DNA from: Ignavibacteria bacterium
GTDB lineage: Bacteria > Bacteroidota > Ignavibacteria > Tepidaquicellales > OLB5
Length of the DNA stretch: 64,000 nucleotides
Direction: 5' to 3'
Assembly: GCA_020852705.1 (NCBI GenBank)
Contig: JADZAP010000027.1
Location: 1 to 64,000, forward strand
Both the position numbers and the translations under genes were made by a program. This document shows positions 56,064 through 64,000 of this stretch, in pieces. Under the pieces are notes generated by a model that was given only the letters and a program-made list of their open reading frames with translations, did not search any database and was not told the origin of the DNA. How positions within the stretch are numbered: the first letter of the stretch is position 1; the number at the start of each line of letters is the position of its first letter.

Positions 56064-58208
56064 ATGAAGAAGTATCTTTCGTTTTTACTTGTTTTAAGTT
56101 TTATTTCCCTTTCATTTTTATCATTTAAAACTACCGAAAATAAAATAGGCAAAATGCTTTCAAAAGCTTTGAATGATTCCGGTAATAACACATTTGTTGT
56201 ATGGATTTATTTTAAGGATAAAGGTCCGGATGCAATGTTAAAACTAAATAATCCATTAAATATAGTAACGCAAAGATCGCTTGAGAGGCGCTTGAAAGTA
56301 AAACCTGCAAATCAGCTGCTTGATTTTACCGATATACCGCTTTACGTACCATATATTAATATAGTAAATGCTAATGTATTAAAAATTCGTAATTATACAA
56401 AATGGCTTAACAGTTTAAGTGCAGAAGTTACAAAAGAGCAGATTAATACAATTGCAAACTTTGATTGTGTAAAAAAAATAGAGCTTGTTGAGAGGTTTAA
56501 GGTGATTGAAAATGAACCGGAAATTTCAAGTGATTTATCTCCTGTGTTTATAAGTCCTTCAAATGATGCTCCGTTTGCGGATACTTTATCTTATGGCTCA
56601 GGAAATGCCGTAACACAGATTACACAAATAAAAGTAAATCTTGTTCATAATCAGGGAATAAAGGGACAAGGTGTAATGATAGCAAGTTTTGATGCAGGAT
56701 TTTCTAATCTAACCCACGAGGCATTTACAACATACCCAATGAAGATTCAGACAACTTATGACTTCCAGAACCATACTCCGGCATTAACAGGGGACTCGCA
56801 CGGAACAGCTACACTGTGTTTAACAGGCGGATATAAACCCGGAAAAATGATTGGACCGGCATACGGCTCAACTTTTATTTTAGCAAGAACTGAAGTTGAC
56901 CCGAACGAAGTACCTGCCGAAATGGATAACTGGATTGCTGCTGCACAATGGGCTGATAGTCTTGGTGCTGATGTTATCACAAGCTCACTTGGATACCTTG
57001 AGTTTGATCCGCCTTATTCAAGTTACACATGGCAAGATATGGACGGCAACACTTTGCCAATTACAATTGCTGCTGACCTTGCAGTAAATAAAGGGATTGT
57101 GGTTAGTAATTCTGCAGGAAACAGCGGAAACAGTTCTCACAATACATTAGGCGGACCCGCTGATGGTGATAGTGTACTTACCGTAGGTGCTGTTACATCA
57201 ACAGGTATAAGGGCAGGTTTCAGCTCTGTTGGTCCAACTACCGATAACCCTCCAAGAGTTAAACCGGATGTTATGGCAATGGGCAGTAATAATTACTATG
57301 CATCTACAAATGGGAATAATTATTCTTATGGAAGCGGAACATCTTTTTCATGTCCGTTAACATCAGGAGTTTGTGCGTTGATGCTTTCAGCAAATAAAGA
57401 TCTAACACCGATGCAGGTAGTTGGAATATTAAGAAAGTTTGCAAGTAATTCAAATTCTCCTAATAATCAAATGGGCTGGGGTATAATAGATGCATCGCTT
57501 GCAGTTGATTCTGCCCGTAAACTTGATATTTCTGCTCCATTAATACAGCACACTCAGCCCTTTACATCAACAAGTATAAATACAGCTATTACAATGAAAG
57601 CAAGGATAACTGATAATGGTATTATAAGGAACTGGACAAACGAAGCACCTCTGCTTTATTACAGAAAATCTACTAACGGAGGTTCAAACTGGTCAGCATT
57701 TACTCCAATAAATTATACTGCGGTTAATTTAGATACATTTTCATTTGTTATACCCGGCAGTGTAAATGGTACAACTGTACAATATTACTTTGCTGCACAG
57801 GATATTGCATTACCAGCACCAAAAGTTTCAAAACTGCCGGCAGGCGGAGGAGGTATAAATCCGCCGGGAACAACTGCACCGCCTACACGATTTCAATATA
57901 CAGTTGGCATTGTTGGAATTCAGCCGGTATCAAATGAAATTCCTGCGGTATTTAGACTTTATACAAACTATCCAAATCCGTTTAATCCGGTTACAAAGAT
58001 AAAGTTTGATATTGCAAAAAATACAAATGCAAAGCTGTATATATATGATTTGCTTGGCAGGGTAATTGAAACTTTGATAAACGGTGATATTAATGCCGGC
58101 AAGTATGAAATTGATTTCAGCGGTGCTGAACTTTCATCAGGGGTCTATTTTTACAAACTGATTACAAATGAATTTGCTGATACCAAAAAAATGCTGCTTC
58201 TCAAATAA
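56064..58208 (+). CDS. Secreted subtilisin-family (S8) protease with T9SS signal
   Basis: 714 residues. Signal peptide (KKYLSFLLVLSFISLSFLSF), then a propeptide-like region (residues ~30-150) with SAEVTKEQINTIANFDCVKK. The S8 catalytic residues are complete: Asp210 in MIASFDAGF, His246 in GDSHGTATL and Ser427 in GSGTSFSCP; VSNSAGNSG supplies the oxyanion Asn. A beta-rich region (residues ~500-620) precedes the type IX sorting domain: YTNYPNPFNPVTKIKFD, KLYIYDLLGR and SGVYFYKL, ending KKMLLLK. Exported by Sec then T9SS to the surface. Stand-alone. Confidence 0.95.
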   Translation: MKKYLSFLLVLSFISLSFLSFKTTENKIGKMLSKALNDSGNNTFVVWIYFKDKGPDAMLKLNNPLNIVTQRSLERRLKVKPANQLLDFTDIPLYVPYINIVNANVLKIRNYTKWLNSLSAEVTKEQINTIANFDCVKKIELVERFKVIENEPEISSDLSPVFISPSNDAPFADTLSYGSGNAVTQITQIKVNLVHNQGIKGQGVMIASFDAGFSNLTHEAFTTYPMKIQTTYDFQNHTPALTGDSHGTATLCLTGGYKPGKMIGPAYGSTFILARTEVDPNEVPAEMDNWIAAAQWADSLGADVITSSLGYLEFDPPYSSYTWQDMDGNTLPITIAADLAVNKGIVVSNSAGNSGNSSHNTLGGPADGDSVLTVGAVTSTGIRAGFSSVGPTTDNPPRVKPDVMAMGSNNYYASTNGNNYSYGSGTSFSCPLTSGVCALMLSANKDLTPMQVVGILRKFASNSNSPNNQMGWGIIDASLAVDSARKLDISAPLIQHTQPFTSTSINTAITMKARITDNGIIRNWTNEAPLLYYRKSTNGGSNWSAFTPINYTAVNLDTFSFVIPGSVNGTTVQYYFAAQDIALPAPKVSKLPAGGGGINPPGTTAPPTRFQYTVGIVGIQPVSNEIPAVFRLYTNYPNPFNPVTKIKFDIAKNTNAKLYIYDLLGRVIETLINGDINAGKYEIDFSGAELSSGVYFYKLITNEFADTKKMLLLK

Positions 58209-58290
58209 CAGCAACTGTTATATTATTTAACTTGTTTGCTGGTTTTACGAAAAAAATCAATTACAATTAATATAGATTTTTAATTATAAA

Positions 58291-58319
58291 AAAAACCCCG
58301 TTTCAATGCGGGGTTTTTT
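58291..58319. terminator. Bidirectional terminator
   Basis: AAAAACCCCG pairs with CGGGGTTTTT around an 8-nt loop, between two converging genes (the protease and the 58365 lipoprotein). Confidence 0.92.
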
Positions 58320-58364
58320 ATGGATTCAGCTTTATTTATCATGGAATAATCTACTCAAACTAAT

Positions 58365-58880
58365 TTATCTTTCAGGGAAAGCATCTTTTCCTTCTTTAAC
58401 AACTATCCCGTCTCTTGTTGCCTGCCATGTAAAATCCCACCAATGTCTTGGATTCTTTTTTGTAAGCCCGGTAAACTTAAGCTGTACACCAACCACTATA
58501 GCAGCACCGCCCATTGGAGGAATAGGCTGACCTTGTGGACCGCATTTTACTCCAAATTTACCATTTGCGGTATCAGTGGTATTAGGATCAATTTGCCAGC
58601 CGGTAACAACACCATATCCTGTTATTTTAACACCGGGGTCAAACTGTACATGGAAATCGTTTACTATTGTATCTCTGCTATTATTAATAACTTTGAACAA
58701 TAGAAACCCATTTTCCCAAAACGGTTCAATAGTTATTGAAGAAGGGGGCATTTGTGAATAAGTGCTGAAATCATCAGCAGGTGCTAAAGGATTCTGATCG
58801 CTGCAAGCAGTAAAAATTGCTGCAATTGAAAAGAATATTGCGAAAATTAACTTTGTGAAAATGTTTTTTGAGTTTTTCAT
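58365..58880 (-). CDS. Lipoprotein of unknown function
   Basis: 171 residues from ATG 58878-58880, chosen because AAAAGGAGT lies just upstream; a longer reading to 58928 lacks such a site. Lipoprotein signal: FAIFFSIAAIFTAC, lipid cysteine about 26. The mature domain is beta-rich: SITIEPFWENGFLLFKVINN, DFHVQFDPGVKITGYG and a Gly/Pro-rich loop. The pattern suggests a small Ig-like or carbohydrate-binding-type fold, unproven. A CAAAGTTA box on the plus strand (minus TAACTTTG) lies about 45 nt upstream. Confidence 0.65.
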   Translation of the reverse strand: MKNSKNIFTKLIFAIFFSIAAIFTACSDQNPLAPADDFSTYSQMPPSSITIEPFWENGFLLFKVINNSRDTIVNDFHVQFDPGVKITGYGVVTGWQIDPNTTDTANGKFGVKCGPQGQPIPPMGGAAIVVGVQLKFTGLTKKNPRHWWDFTWQATRDGIVVKEGKDAFPER

Positions 58881-58925
58881 TTTTTTTACTCCTTTTAATT
58901 TTGGTTGTTGATTAATGAATTGATA

Positions 58926-58933
58926 CAAAGTTA
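58926..58933 (-). promoter_or_regulatory. TAnnTTTG -7 box for the 58365 lipoprotein
   Basis: The minus strand reads TAACTTTG, 45 nt before ATG 58880, leaving a leader with a good ribosome-binding site. Confidence 0.4.
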
Positions 58934-59083
58934 ATTTTTAACCTTTCCAAAACCTTATCAATTACCTTATCAGTATAAAAAGTGCAAAAAAACAACAAAA
59001 TAATTTAATTTTTACAGAAAATGAACAAATAGCAGATAAAAAAACGGTTAAAATTATTTATGGTAATGCACTTAAAGTTCTCT

Positions 59084-59091
59084 TATATTTG
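59084..59091 (+). promoter_or_regulatory. TAnnTTTG -7 box upstream of hutI
   Basis: TATATTTG ends 17 nt before ATG 59109. Confidence 0.45.
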
Positions 59092-59108
59092 TAATACAAA
59101 TTTTTATT

Positions 59109-60347
59109 ATGGGACTATTAATAGAAAACGCTTCACAGGTTGTAACATGCCACACACGAGGCAGAAAATTTAAAGCGGGCAAATTCCAATCAGAGCTTGG
59201 TTTGCTAAAAAACACAAGCATTTATGCCGAAGGCGGAAAAATAAAATGGCTTGGCAGCAAACTGCCAAAGATATTGATGAACTCCGTAACTCATGTAATT
59301 GATGCCAAGGGTAAATGCGTACTGCCCGGTTTAATAGATTCACATACACATATTGTATTTGCAGGCAGCCGCGCTGATGAGTTTTCGATGCGAATAAAGG
59401 GAAGAACATATGAAGAGATAGCAAAAGCAGGCGGAGGAATTGTATCAACGGTAAAAGCAGTGCACAGCACAACGAAAGCAAAGATTAAAGAACTAGCACG
59501 AAAGCGAATAATATCATCAATGAGCTTTGGTGTTACCACTATTGAGGCAAAATCAGGTTACGGACTTGATACAAAAAATGAGCTGAAAATGCTTGAAATA
59601 ATTAATGAGTTGAACAGTGAAATGCCTGTTGATTTATATGCAACTTTTCTTGGAGCACACTCTTTTCCCAAAAATTATAGCCGGAAGGAATATATTGATG
59701 AAATACTTTATGAAATGATACCACTAATTGCAAAAAAAGACCTTGCAACATTTATTGATGCATTTTGCGAAAAGAATTATTTTTCTCCGGTTGAAATTAT
59801 AAGAATTTTCATGCAGGGGATGAAGTTTGGTTTGGTGCCAAAGCTTCATACCAACCAGTTTAATTCTATTGGCGGTATTGAAGCGGCTGTAAGATGCGGG
59901 GCACTTTCGGTTGATCATCTGGAAATAATGAAGCAATCAGATATAAACTCACTTGCAAACAGCGGGGTGATTGCTGTTGTACTTCCTGCGGTTTCTTATT
60001 TTCTTGATATTCCATACGCACCTGCCCGAAAAATGATTGAAAAAAATATTCCAGTTGCAATTGCAACTGATTTTAATCCGGGAAGTGCTATGAGTGAAAA
60101 TATTCAGCTTGCCATGAGTATGGGTGTTCATCTACTAAAAATGAACTGTGAAGAAGTAATTAATGCTGTTACAATAAATGCTGCTGCTTCATTAGGTATT
60201 TCACATTATACCGGAAGTATTGAAAAAGGAAAACAGGCAGATATGGTAATGTTTGATACACCCAATTACAAAGATATATTATATCATTTTGGTGTTAATC
60301 AGTTATGGTGTACTATCAAGAACGGGTATGAAATAAAACTAAAATAA
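59109..60347 (+). CDS. hutI: Imidazolonepropionase
   Basis: 412 residues, usual length. Third step of histidine degradation: imidazolone propionate to formiminoglutamate. Amidohydrolase with intact metal site: DSHTHIVFAGSRADEF, the substrate region GRTYEEIAKAGGGIVSTV, ATFLGAH, KLHTNQF (metal and proton-relay His), SVDHLE and ATDFNPGSA (the metal-binding Asp). Its product is the substrate of the fused FTCD 280 nt downstream. A terminator lies between them, so they may be independently regulated. hutH and hutU are not in the window. Confidence 0.97.
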   Translation: MGLLIENASQVVTCHTRGRKFKAGKFQSELGLLKNTSIYAEGGKIKWLGSKLPKILMNSVTHVIDAKGKCVLPGLIDSHTHIVFAGSRADEFSMRIKGRTYEEIAKAGGGIVSTVKAVHSTTKAKIKELARKRIISSMSFGVTTIEAKSGYGLDTKNELKMLEIINELNSEMPVDLYATFLGAHSFPKNYSRKEYIDEILYEMIPLIAKKDLATFIDAFCEKNYFSPVEIIRIFMQGMKFGLVPKLHTNQFNSIGGIEAAVRCGALSVDHLEIMKQSDINSLANSGVIAVVLPAVSYFLDIPYAPARKMIEKNIPVAIATDFNPGSAMSENIQLAMSMGVHLLKMNCEEVINAVTINAAASLGISHYTGSIEKGKQADMVMFDTPNYKDILYHFGVNQLWCTIKNGYEIKLK

Positions 60348-60493
60348 AATTTTTTTTAAGCTAAATTTTAAAAAAATAAATAACGTAAATACGGTAATGG
60401 ATATATTAAAAATACTGATTAAGTTTATATTGATAAAAAAATGTGCTAAATATCTGAGAAAATAGTTAATTGAATTGATTTCTTCATTTTATT

Positions 60494-60519
60494 AATCCCG
60501 CTTAACGCGGGATTTTTTT
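60494..60519 (+). terminator. Terminator of hutI
   Basis: AATCCCGC pairs with GCGGGATT around a 5-nt loop, then a T run. It lies about 150 nt after the hutI stop. Confidence 0.9.
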
Positions 60520-60578
60520 ATATTAATATTAAAATATATGTCAAAATCACATACATTTAAACATTCATTTATAAATGT

Positions 60579-60586
60579 TAAATTTG
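60579..60586 (+). promoter_or_regulatory. TAnnTTTG -7 box upstream of ftcD
   Basis: TAAATTTG lies 41 nt before ATG 60628, downstream of the hutI terminator, so ftcD probably has its own promoter. Confidence 0.45.
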
Positions 60587-60627
60587 TATTATAAGCTATA
60601 AATTTACCAGATTAATTACAAAATGTA

Positions 60628-62247
60628 ATGAGAAAAATAGTTGAGTGTGTTCCTAATATTTCAGAAGGTAGAGATGAAAAAATAATAAATGCATGTGCTG
60701 AAGCAGTACGAAAGGTTAAAGGAGTAACATTACTTGATGTTGACCCGGGGAAATCGACAAACAGAACGGTATTTACTTTTGTTGGTGACCCATCATCAGT
60801 AATTGAAGCAGCGTTTCAGTTTACACAAACCGCTTATGAGCTGATAGATATGACAAAGCATACCGGTTCGCATCCAAGAATGGGTGCAGTTGATGTTTTT
60901 CCTTTTGTACCAGTTTCTGGGGTTACGGGTGAGGAATGTGTTGAAATTTCAAAAAAATTTGGTGAGCGTGTAGGTACTGAACTTAATCTGCCAGTTTATT
61001 TATATGAAGAAGCATCAAATAATCCCGAGCGTAAATCATTAAAACAAATAAGAGCAGGTGAGTATGAAGGATTTAAGCAAAAAATTTATAAACCTGAATG
61101 GAAGCCAGATTTTGGACCTGCTGAATTTAACCCGAAGTTTGGCGCAATGGTTACAGGTTCAAGGTTTTTCCTGATTGCATATAATGTAAATATACTTGGT
61201 ACAAAAGAGCAGGCACACAGGATTGCTTTAAATATCCGCGAACAGGGCAGAGGGGGAAATTATCCCGGCAGACTGAAAGCTATTAAAGCAATTGGCTGGT
61301 ATGTAGATGAATATAATATGGCTCAAGTTTCAATAAATCTAGATAACTACAAAATAACACCTCCTCATATTGTGTTTGAAGAGTGTGTTAAAGATGCAAA
61401 AGAGCTGAATCTGGCGGCAGCAGGCAGTGAGCTTGTTGGACTTATTCCACTTGAAGCGATGTTAATGGCAGCGGAATATTATATTAAAAAAGAGAATCTA
61501 TTTATAATTGATGAAAAACAAAAGATAAGGTTAGTTATAGAAAGATTGGGATTAAATTCAGTATCACCGTTTATTCCAGAAAAACGAATTATTGAATATA
61601 TGATATCAGCAGGTAAAAACGAGCCATTAGCTTCAATGAGTGTACGCAGTTTTGTTGAGCTTGTTGGTGCGCGAACCTCATCTCCGGGCGGAGGGAGTGT
61701 ATCTGCCTTAATTGCTTCTTTGGGTGCGGGACTTGGTGCAATGATGGGCTGGATGAGCTACGGTACAAAGAAGTTTGAAGCACTTGATGCTGAAATGAGA
61801 AAGCTTATACCGCCATTGCATGAAAATATGATGTTGTTAATTCCGATGATAGATGCAGATACTAATGCATTTAATGAATATATGACAGCAATGAAACTTC
61901 CAAAAGATACTAATGAACAGAAAAACTTACGCAAGAATGCAATGCAGGAAGGATTAAAAAAGGCAATAAATGTACCGCTTGGAGTGATGCGAACAGCTGA
62001 TGAATGCTGGCAATATATGATTGAACTGGCGAAAATTGGAAATGTAAGCTCTGCAAGTGATCTTGCAGTAGGAGCAAAATCACTTGAAACCGGAATTTGG
62101 GGTGCGATGAAGAATGTTGAAATAAATATGGGGCAAATTGAAGATGAAAAATATAAAAATGATGTTATGAAAGAAGCGGTTGAAATTATTAAACGAGCAG
62201 AAAAGAACCTTGCAGAAGTTGAAAAGATACTTGCGGGCAGAAAGTAA
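60628..62247 (+). CDS. ftcD: Bifunctional glutamate formimidoyltransferase / formimidoyl-THF cyclodeaminase
   Basis: 539 residues, a fusion with the same domain order as animal FTCD. Residues ~1-300 are the transferase: ECVPNISEGRD, HTGSHPRMGAVDVFPF with the catalytic His, and QGRGGNYPGRLKAIKAIGW. Residues ~335-539 are the cyclodeaminase: SVRSFVELVGARTSSPGGGS, then helical sequence to the end. It moves the formimino group to tetrahydrofolate and releases ammonia to give methenyl-THF. Fits hutI upstream. ATG start. Confidence 0.96.
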   Translation: MRKIVECVPNISEGRDEKIINACAEAVRKVKGVTLLDVDPGKSTNRTVFTFVGDPSSVIEAAFQFTQTAYELIDMTKHTGSHPRMGAVDVFPFVPVSGVTGEECVEISKKFGERVGTELNLPVYLYEEASNNPERKSLKQIRAGEYEGFKQKIYKPEWKPDFGPAEFNPKFGAMVTGSRFFLIAYNVNILGTKEQAHRIALNIREQGRGGNYPGRLKAIKAIGWYVDEYNMAQVSINLDNYKITPPHIVFEECVKDAKELNLAAAGSELVGLIPLEAMLMAAEYYIKKENLFIIDEKQKIRLVIERLGLNSVSPFIPEKRIIEYMISAGKNEPLASMSVRSFVELVGARTSSPGGGSVSALIASLGAGLGAMMGWMSYGTKKFEALDAEMRKLIPPLHENMMLLIPMIDADTNAFNEYMTAMKLPKDTNEQKNLRKNAMQEGLKKAINVPLGVMRTADECWQYMIELAKIGNVSSASDLAVGAKSLETGIWGAMKNVEINMGQIEDEKYKNDVMKEAVEIIKRAEKNLAEVEKILAGRK

Positions 62248-62339
62248 CTTTATATATTTTAAATTTCTTGGTACGATATTAAAAACATTACAAACCCAAA
62301 CAGTTTCAAACAGCAGAATTTAAATAAATTTAACAATAT

Positions 62340-64000
62340 TTACTTTAAATACTTTTCAAAACAATTATAAATACGTTTGTATTGATCAAGCCAGCTTGTT
62401 TGTCTGTAAAAGCTGTGTGATTCCTTTGGGTAAAACATAACTTCAAAATCCTTTTTATTATCAATAAGCTTCTGAGTCAGCTGAACCATATCCTGAAAAA
62501 ATACATTATCATCAAGCATTCCGTGTGTCATTAACAAATGTCCCTGCAGGTTTTGGGAGAATGTAATTGGAGAGGACTGTTCATAAAATTCACTAACTCC
62601 GGTACTATCGGGATTCCCTAATCTTGCAAGTGTGAACCACCAATTGCTATAGTAATAATTCTTCCAGTTTGATACTGCCCGAAGCGAAACACCGGCTTTA
62701 AATAGTTCAGGATGTTTAAACATTGCCATTAATGTTACAAAACCTCCGTAACTTCCGCCGTAAATTCCAATATTGTTTATATCAATCCATCCTTTTGAAT
62801 CAAGAAATTCAATTCCGCTGATGTAATCTGAAACTTCCCAGTAACCTAGATTGCGGTATGTTTTATTGCGGAAATCTTTTCCGTAGCCCATGCTGCCGCG
62901 GAAATCAATATCCAGAATGATGAAATCTTTTTGAGTGAGATATGTATCAACCATAAAGTTATCCCTGTATGGCGAAAAGCCATTTGTTACATTTTGCAAA
63001 TATCCTGCACCATGTACAAAACATATCAGCGGATATTTTTTTTTAGGATTAAAATTTAAGGGTTTATAAACAAATCCGTAAATTAACTGTCCGTCTTCTT
63101 TATTATTAAATGTAATTAATTCAGGCAGATTCCAGTTTACTTCAGTAAATTTTGGCGAAATAGTGTTTGTAAGCTGTTTAACATTTCCTGAAGAAACTGT
63201 AAATGAATACAATTCATTTGGCTGCGTAATGTATGAATGTGTAAAGAATAGTACAGAGCCACCCTGAGTAAGTTTAAGTTCCTGTATGTCACCATCAGAA
63301 TTTGTAAGCTTTTTAAATCCGGTACCATCAAAATTTAATGAGTATAGATTATAGTTATACGGTAACTCAGCATTTGCCGAAAAATATATCATTTTATTTG
63401 TATGGTCAATTGCAGATTCTGTAATTGTATAATTTCCGCCTGCAAGTTTGGTAAAACCACTGCCATCCAGATTAATTGAATATAAATTGTTAAAGCCAGA
63501 AACTTCTGATTCAAAAAATATTGTACTGCTATCAAGAAATACAGTTGGGTTAGAATGCCTTTCAAACCACGCTGCATCAGACTCTGTGTATATTTCTTTT
63601 ATCGCTTTTGATTTAATATTGCAGATAAAAAGTTTTCGCTCATGTCTATCAAGTGTTTCTGCATCTAAAAGTAAATTTCTGCCGTCAGAAGAATAATCTG
63701 CATAAGCTGTAGAATATCGTATATTTGATGGATAAATAATCTCATTAATTTTACAGAACAAAGAATCCTTACCGATTGTATATACTGCATACTCCAAAAG
63801 ATTTACATTTGAAATCCCCCTTTTTCTTCGTTCAGTTTTTACAAAAGTGCTGTTATAATCAGGAATTAAAATTGGTGTTTTGGATGAATTATCATATCTG
63901 GCAATAAAAAGCCTAAGTACGCAATCAGGTTCGTCTGCATATTTATCCGTTATTTCAATTATCTGATATGAAATGGAATCAGACTCATCATTAGTTAAGG
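62340..64000 (-). CDS. S9 family peptidase (DPP4/prolyl oligopeptidase type), 5' end cut by window edge
   Basis: The frame is open from the right edge; the apparent start at 63797 is an internal TTG, since coding sequence continues upstream (LRLFIARYDNSSKTPILIPD). The visible 553 residues hold beta-propeller blades, with YSSDGRNLLLDAETLD and similar, and a C-terminal hydrolase domain: CFVHGAGYL, DIDFRGSMGYG, YGGSYGGFVTLM (Ser), MLDDNVFF (Asp) and KESHSF (His). The triad is complete. It resembles secreted DPP4/S9B peptidases more than the cytoplasmic one at 10350. Export cannot be judged because the N-terminus is missing. Confidence 0.9.
   Translation of the reverse strand, partial: LTNDESDSISYQIIEITDKYADEPDCVLRLFIARYDNSSKTPILIPDYNSTFVKTERRKRGISNVNLLEYAVYTIGKDSLFCKINEIIYPSNIRYSTAYADYSSDGRNLLLDAETLDRHERKLFICNIKSKAIKEIYTESDAAWFERHSNPTVFLDSSTIFFESEVSGFNNLYSINLDGSGFTKLAGGNYTITESAIDHTNKMIYFSANAELPYNYNLYSLNFDGTGFKKLTNSDGDIQELKLTQGGSVLFFTHSYITQPNELYSFTVSSGNVKQLTNTISPKFTEVNWNLPELITFNNKEDGQLIYGFVYKPLNFNPKKKYPLICFVHGAGYLQNVTNGFSPYRDNFMVDTYLTQKDFIILDIDFRGSMGYGKDFRNKTYRNLGYWEVSDYISGIEFLDSKGWIDINNIGIYGGSYGGFVTLMAMFKHPELFKAGVSLRAVSNWKNYYYSNWWFTLARLGNPDSTGVSEFYEQSSPITFSQNLQGHLLMTHGMLDDNVFFQDMVQLTQKLIDNKKDFEVMFYPKESHSFYRQTSWLDQYKRIYNCFEKYLK

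Noticed and set aside
63795-63797. TTG as the real start of the right-edge S9 peptidase
   Set aside because: The frame stays open to the edge with coding-like sequence upstream, so this codon is internal.

Overview
The window is AT-rich (about one third G+C by eye) and most likely comes from a member of the Ignavibacteriota, or a close relative in the Bacteroidota/Chlorobiota group. This is an inference from several features. Two secreted proteins end in a type IX secretion sorting domain with the motif NYPNPFNPVTKI. Many genes have a Bacteroidota-type -7 box (TAnnTTTG) just upstream. KDO, heptose and lipoprotein genes indicate a Gram-negative envelope. TTG start codons are common, including in core genes. 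I saw no tRNA, rRNA, CRISPR array, insertion sequence, integrase or phage gene. This looks like ordinary chromosome with lineage-specific genes between housekeeping operons.

Layout. 1-6.3 kb: an edge-truncated CocE/S15-type hydrolase, a glycosylasparaginase coupled to an amidohydrolase-like protein that has lost its metal ligands, two small membrane proteins and a polyprenyl-phosphate sugar transferase for surface polysaccharide. 6.5-12.2 kb: a small secreted protein, RecG, a WlbA/WbpB-type sugar dehydrogenase and a cytoplasmic S9 peptidase. 12.2-18.3 kb: an overlapping AddA/AddB-type recombination nuclease pair. 18.4-22.3 kb: small secreted and lipoprotein genes, including a three-gene cassette (20394-21649), then a 670 bp non-coding divergent region. 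22.3-28.3 kb: two paralogous all-helical proteins of 481 and 493 residues flanking pdxH, a GNAT acetyltransferase and a long Thermus/Rickettsia-type isocitrate dehydrogenase. 28.4-30.2 kb: a frameshifted T9SS cargo gene. 30.4-36.5 kb: TerC, MoaD and MoaE, a glycosyltransferase, a bPH-domain protein and a CcmC-CcmD-CcmE run in which CcmE carries a CxxxY heme motif. 36.5-39.9 kb: plsC-gatC-kdsB-pyrG. 40.1-45.9 kb: carAB and two TPM-domain proteins. 45.9-53.3 kb: der, a polyprenyl synthase, tatC, glyA, an outer-membrane barrel and a DUF4270/DNRLRE-like lipoprotein. 53.4-58.9 kb: a GmhB-like phosphatase, glgA, a secreted S8 protease with T9SS signal and a lipoprotein. 59.1-64 kb: hutI, a fused FTCD, and a second S9 peptidase cut by the right edge.

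Together the genes cover pyrimidine synthesis (carAB, pyrG), envelope assembly (kdsB, gmhB, plsC, polyprenyl synthase, polyprenyl sugar transferase, wlbA-like), the last steps of histidine breakdown (hutI, ftcD), double-strand break repair, cytochrome c maturation and extracellular proteolysis. I saw no clear multi-gene defence or mobile system. The most unusual points are the CxxxY CcmE, the degenerate amidohydrolase coupled to an asparaginase, the LYFCEKY protein family, the cassette at 20.4-21.7 kb, possible leaderless promoters and the repaired reading of the frameshifted T9SS gene.
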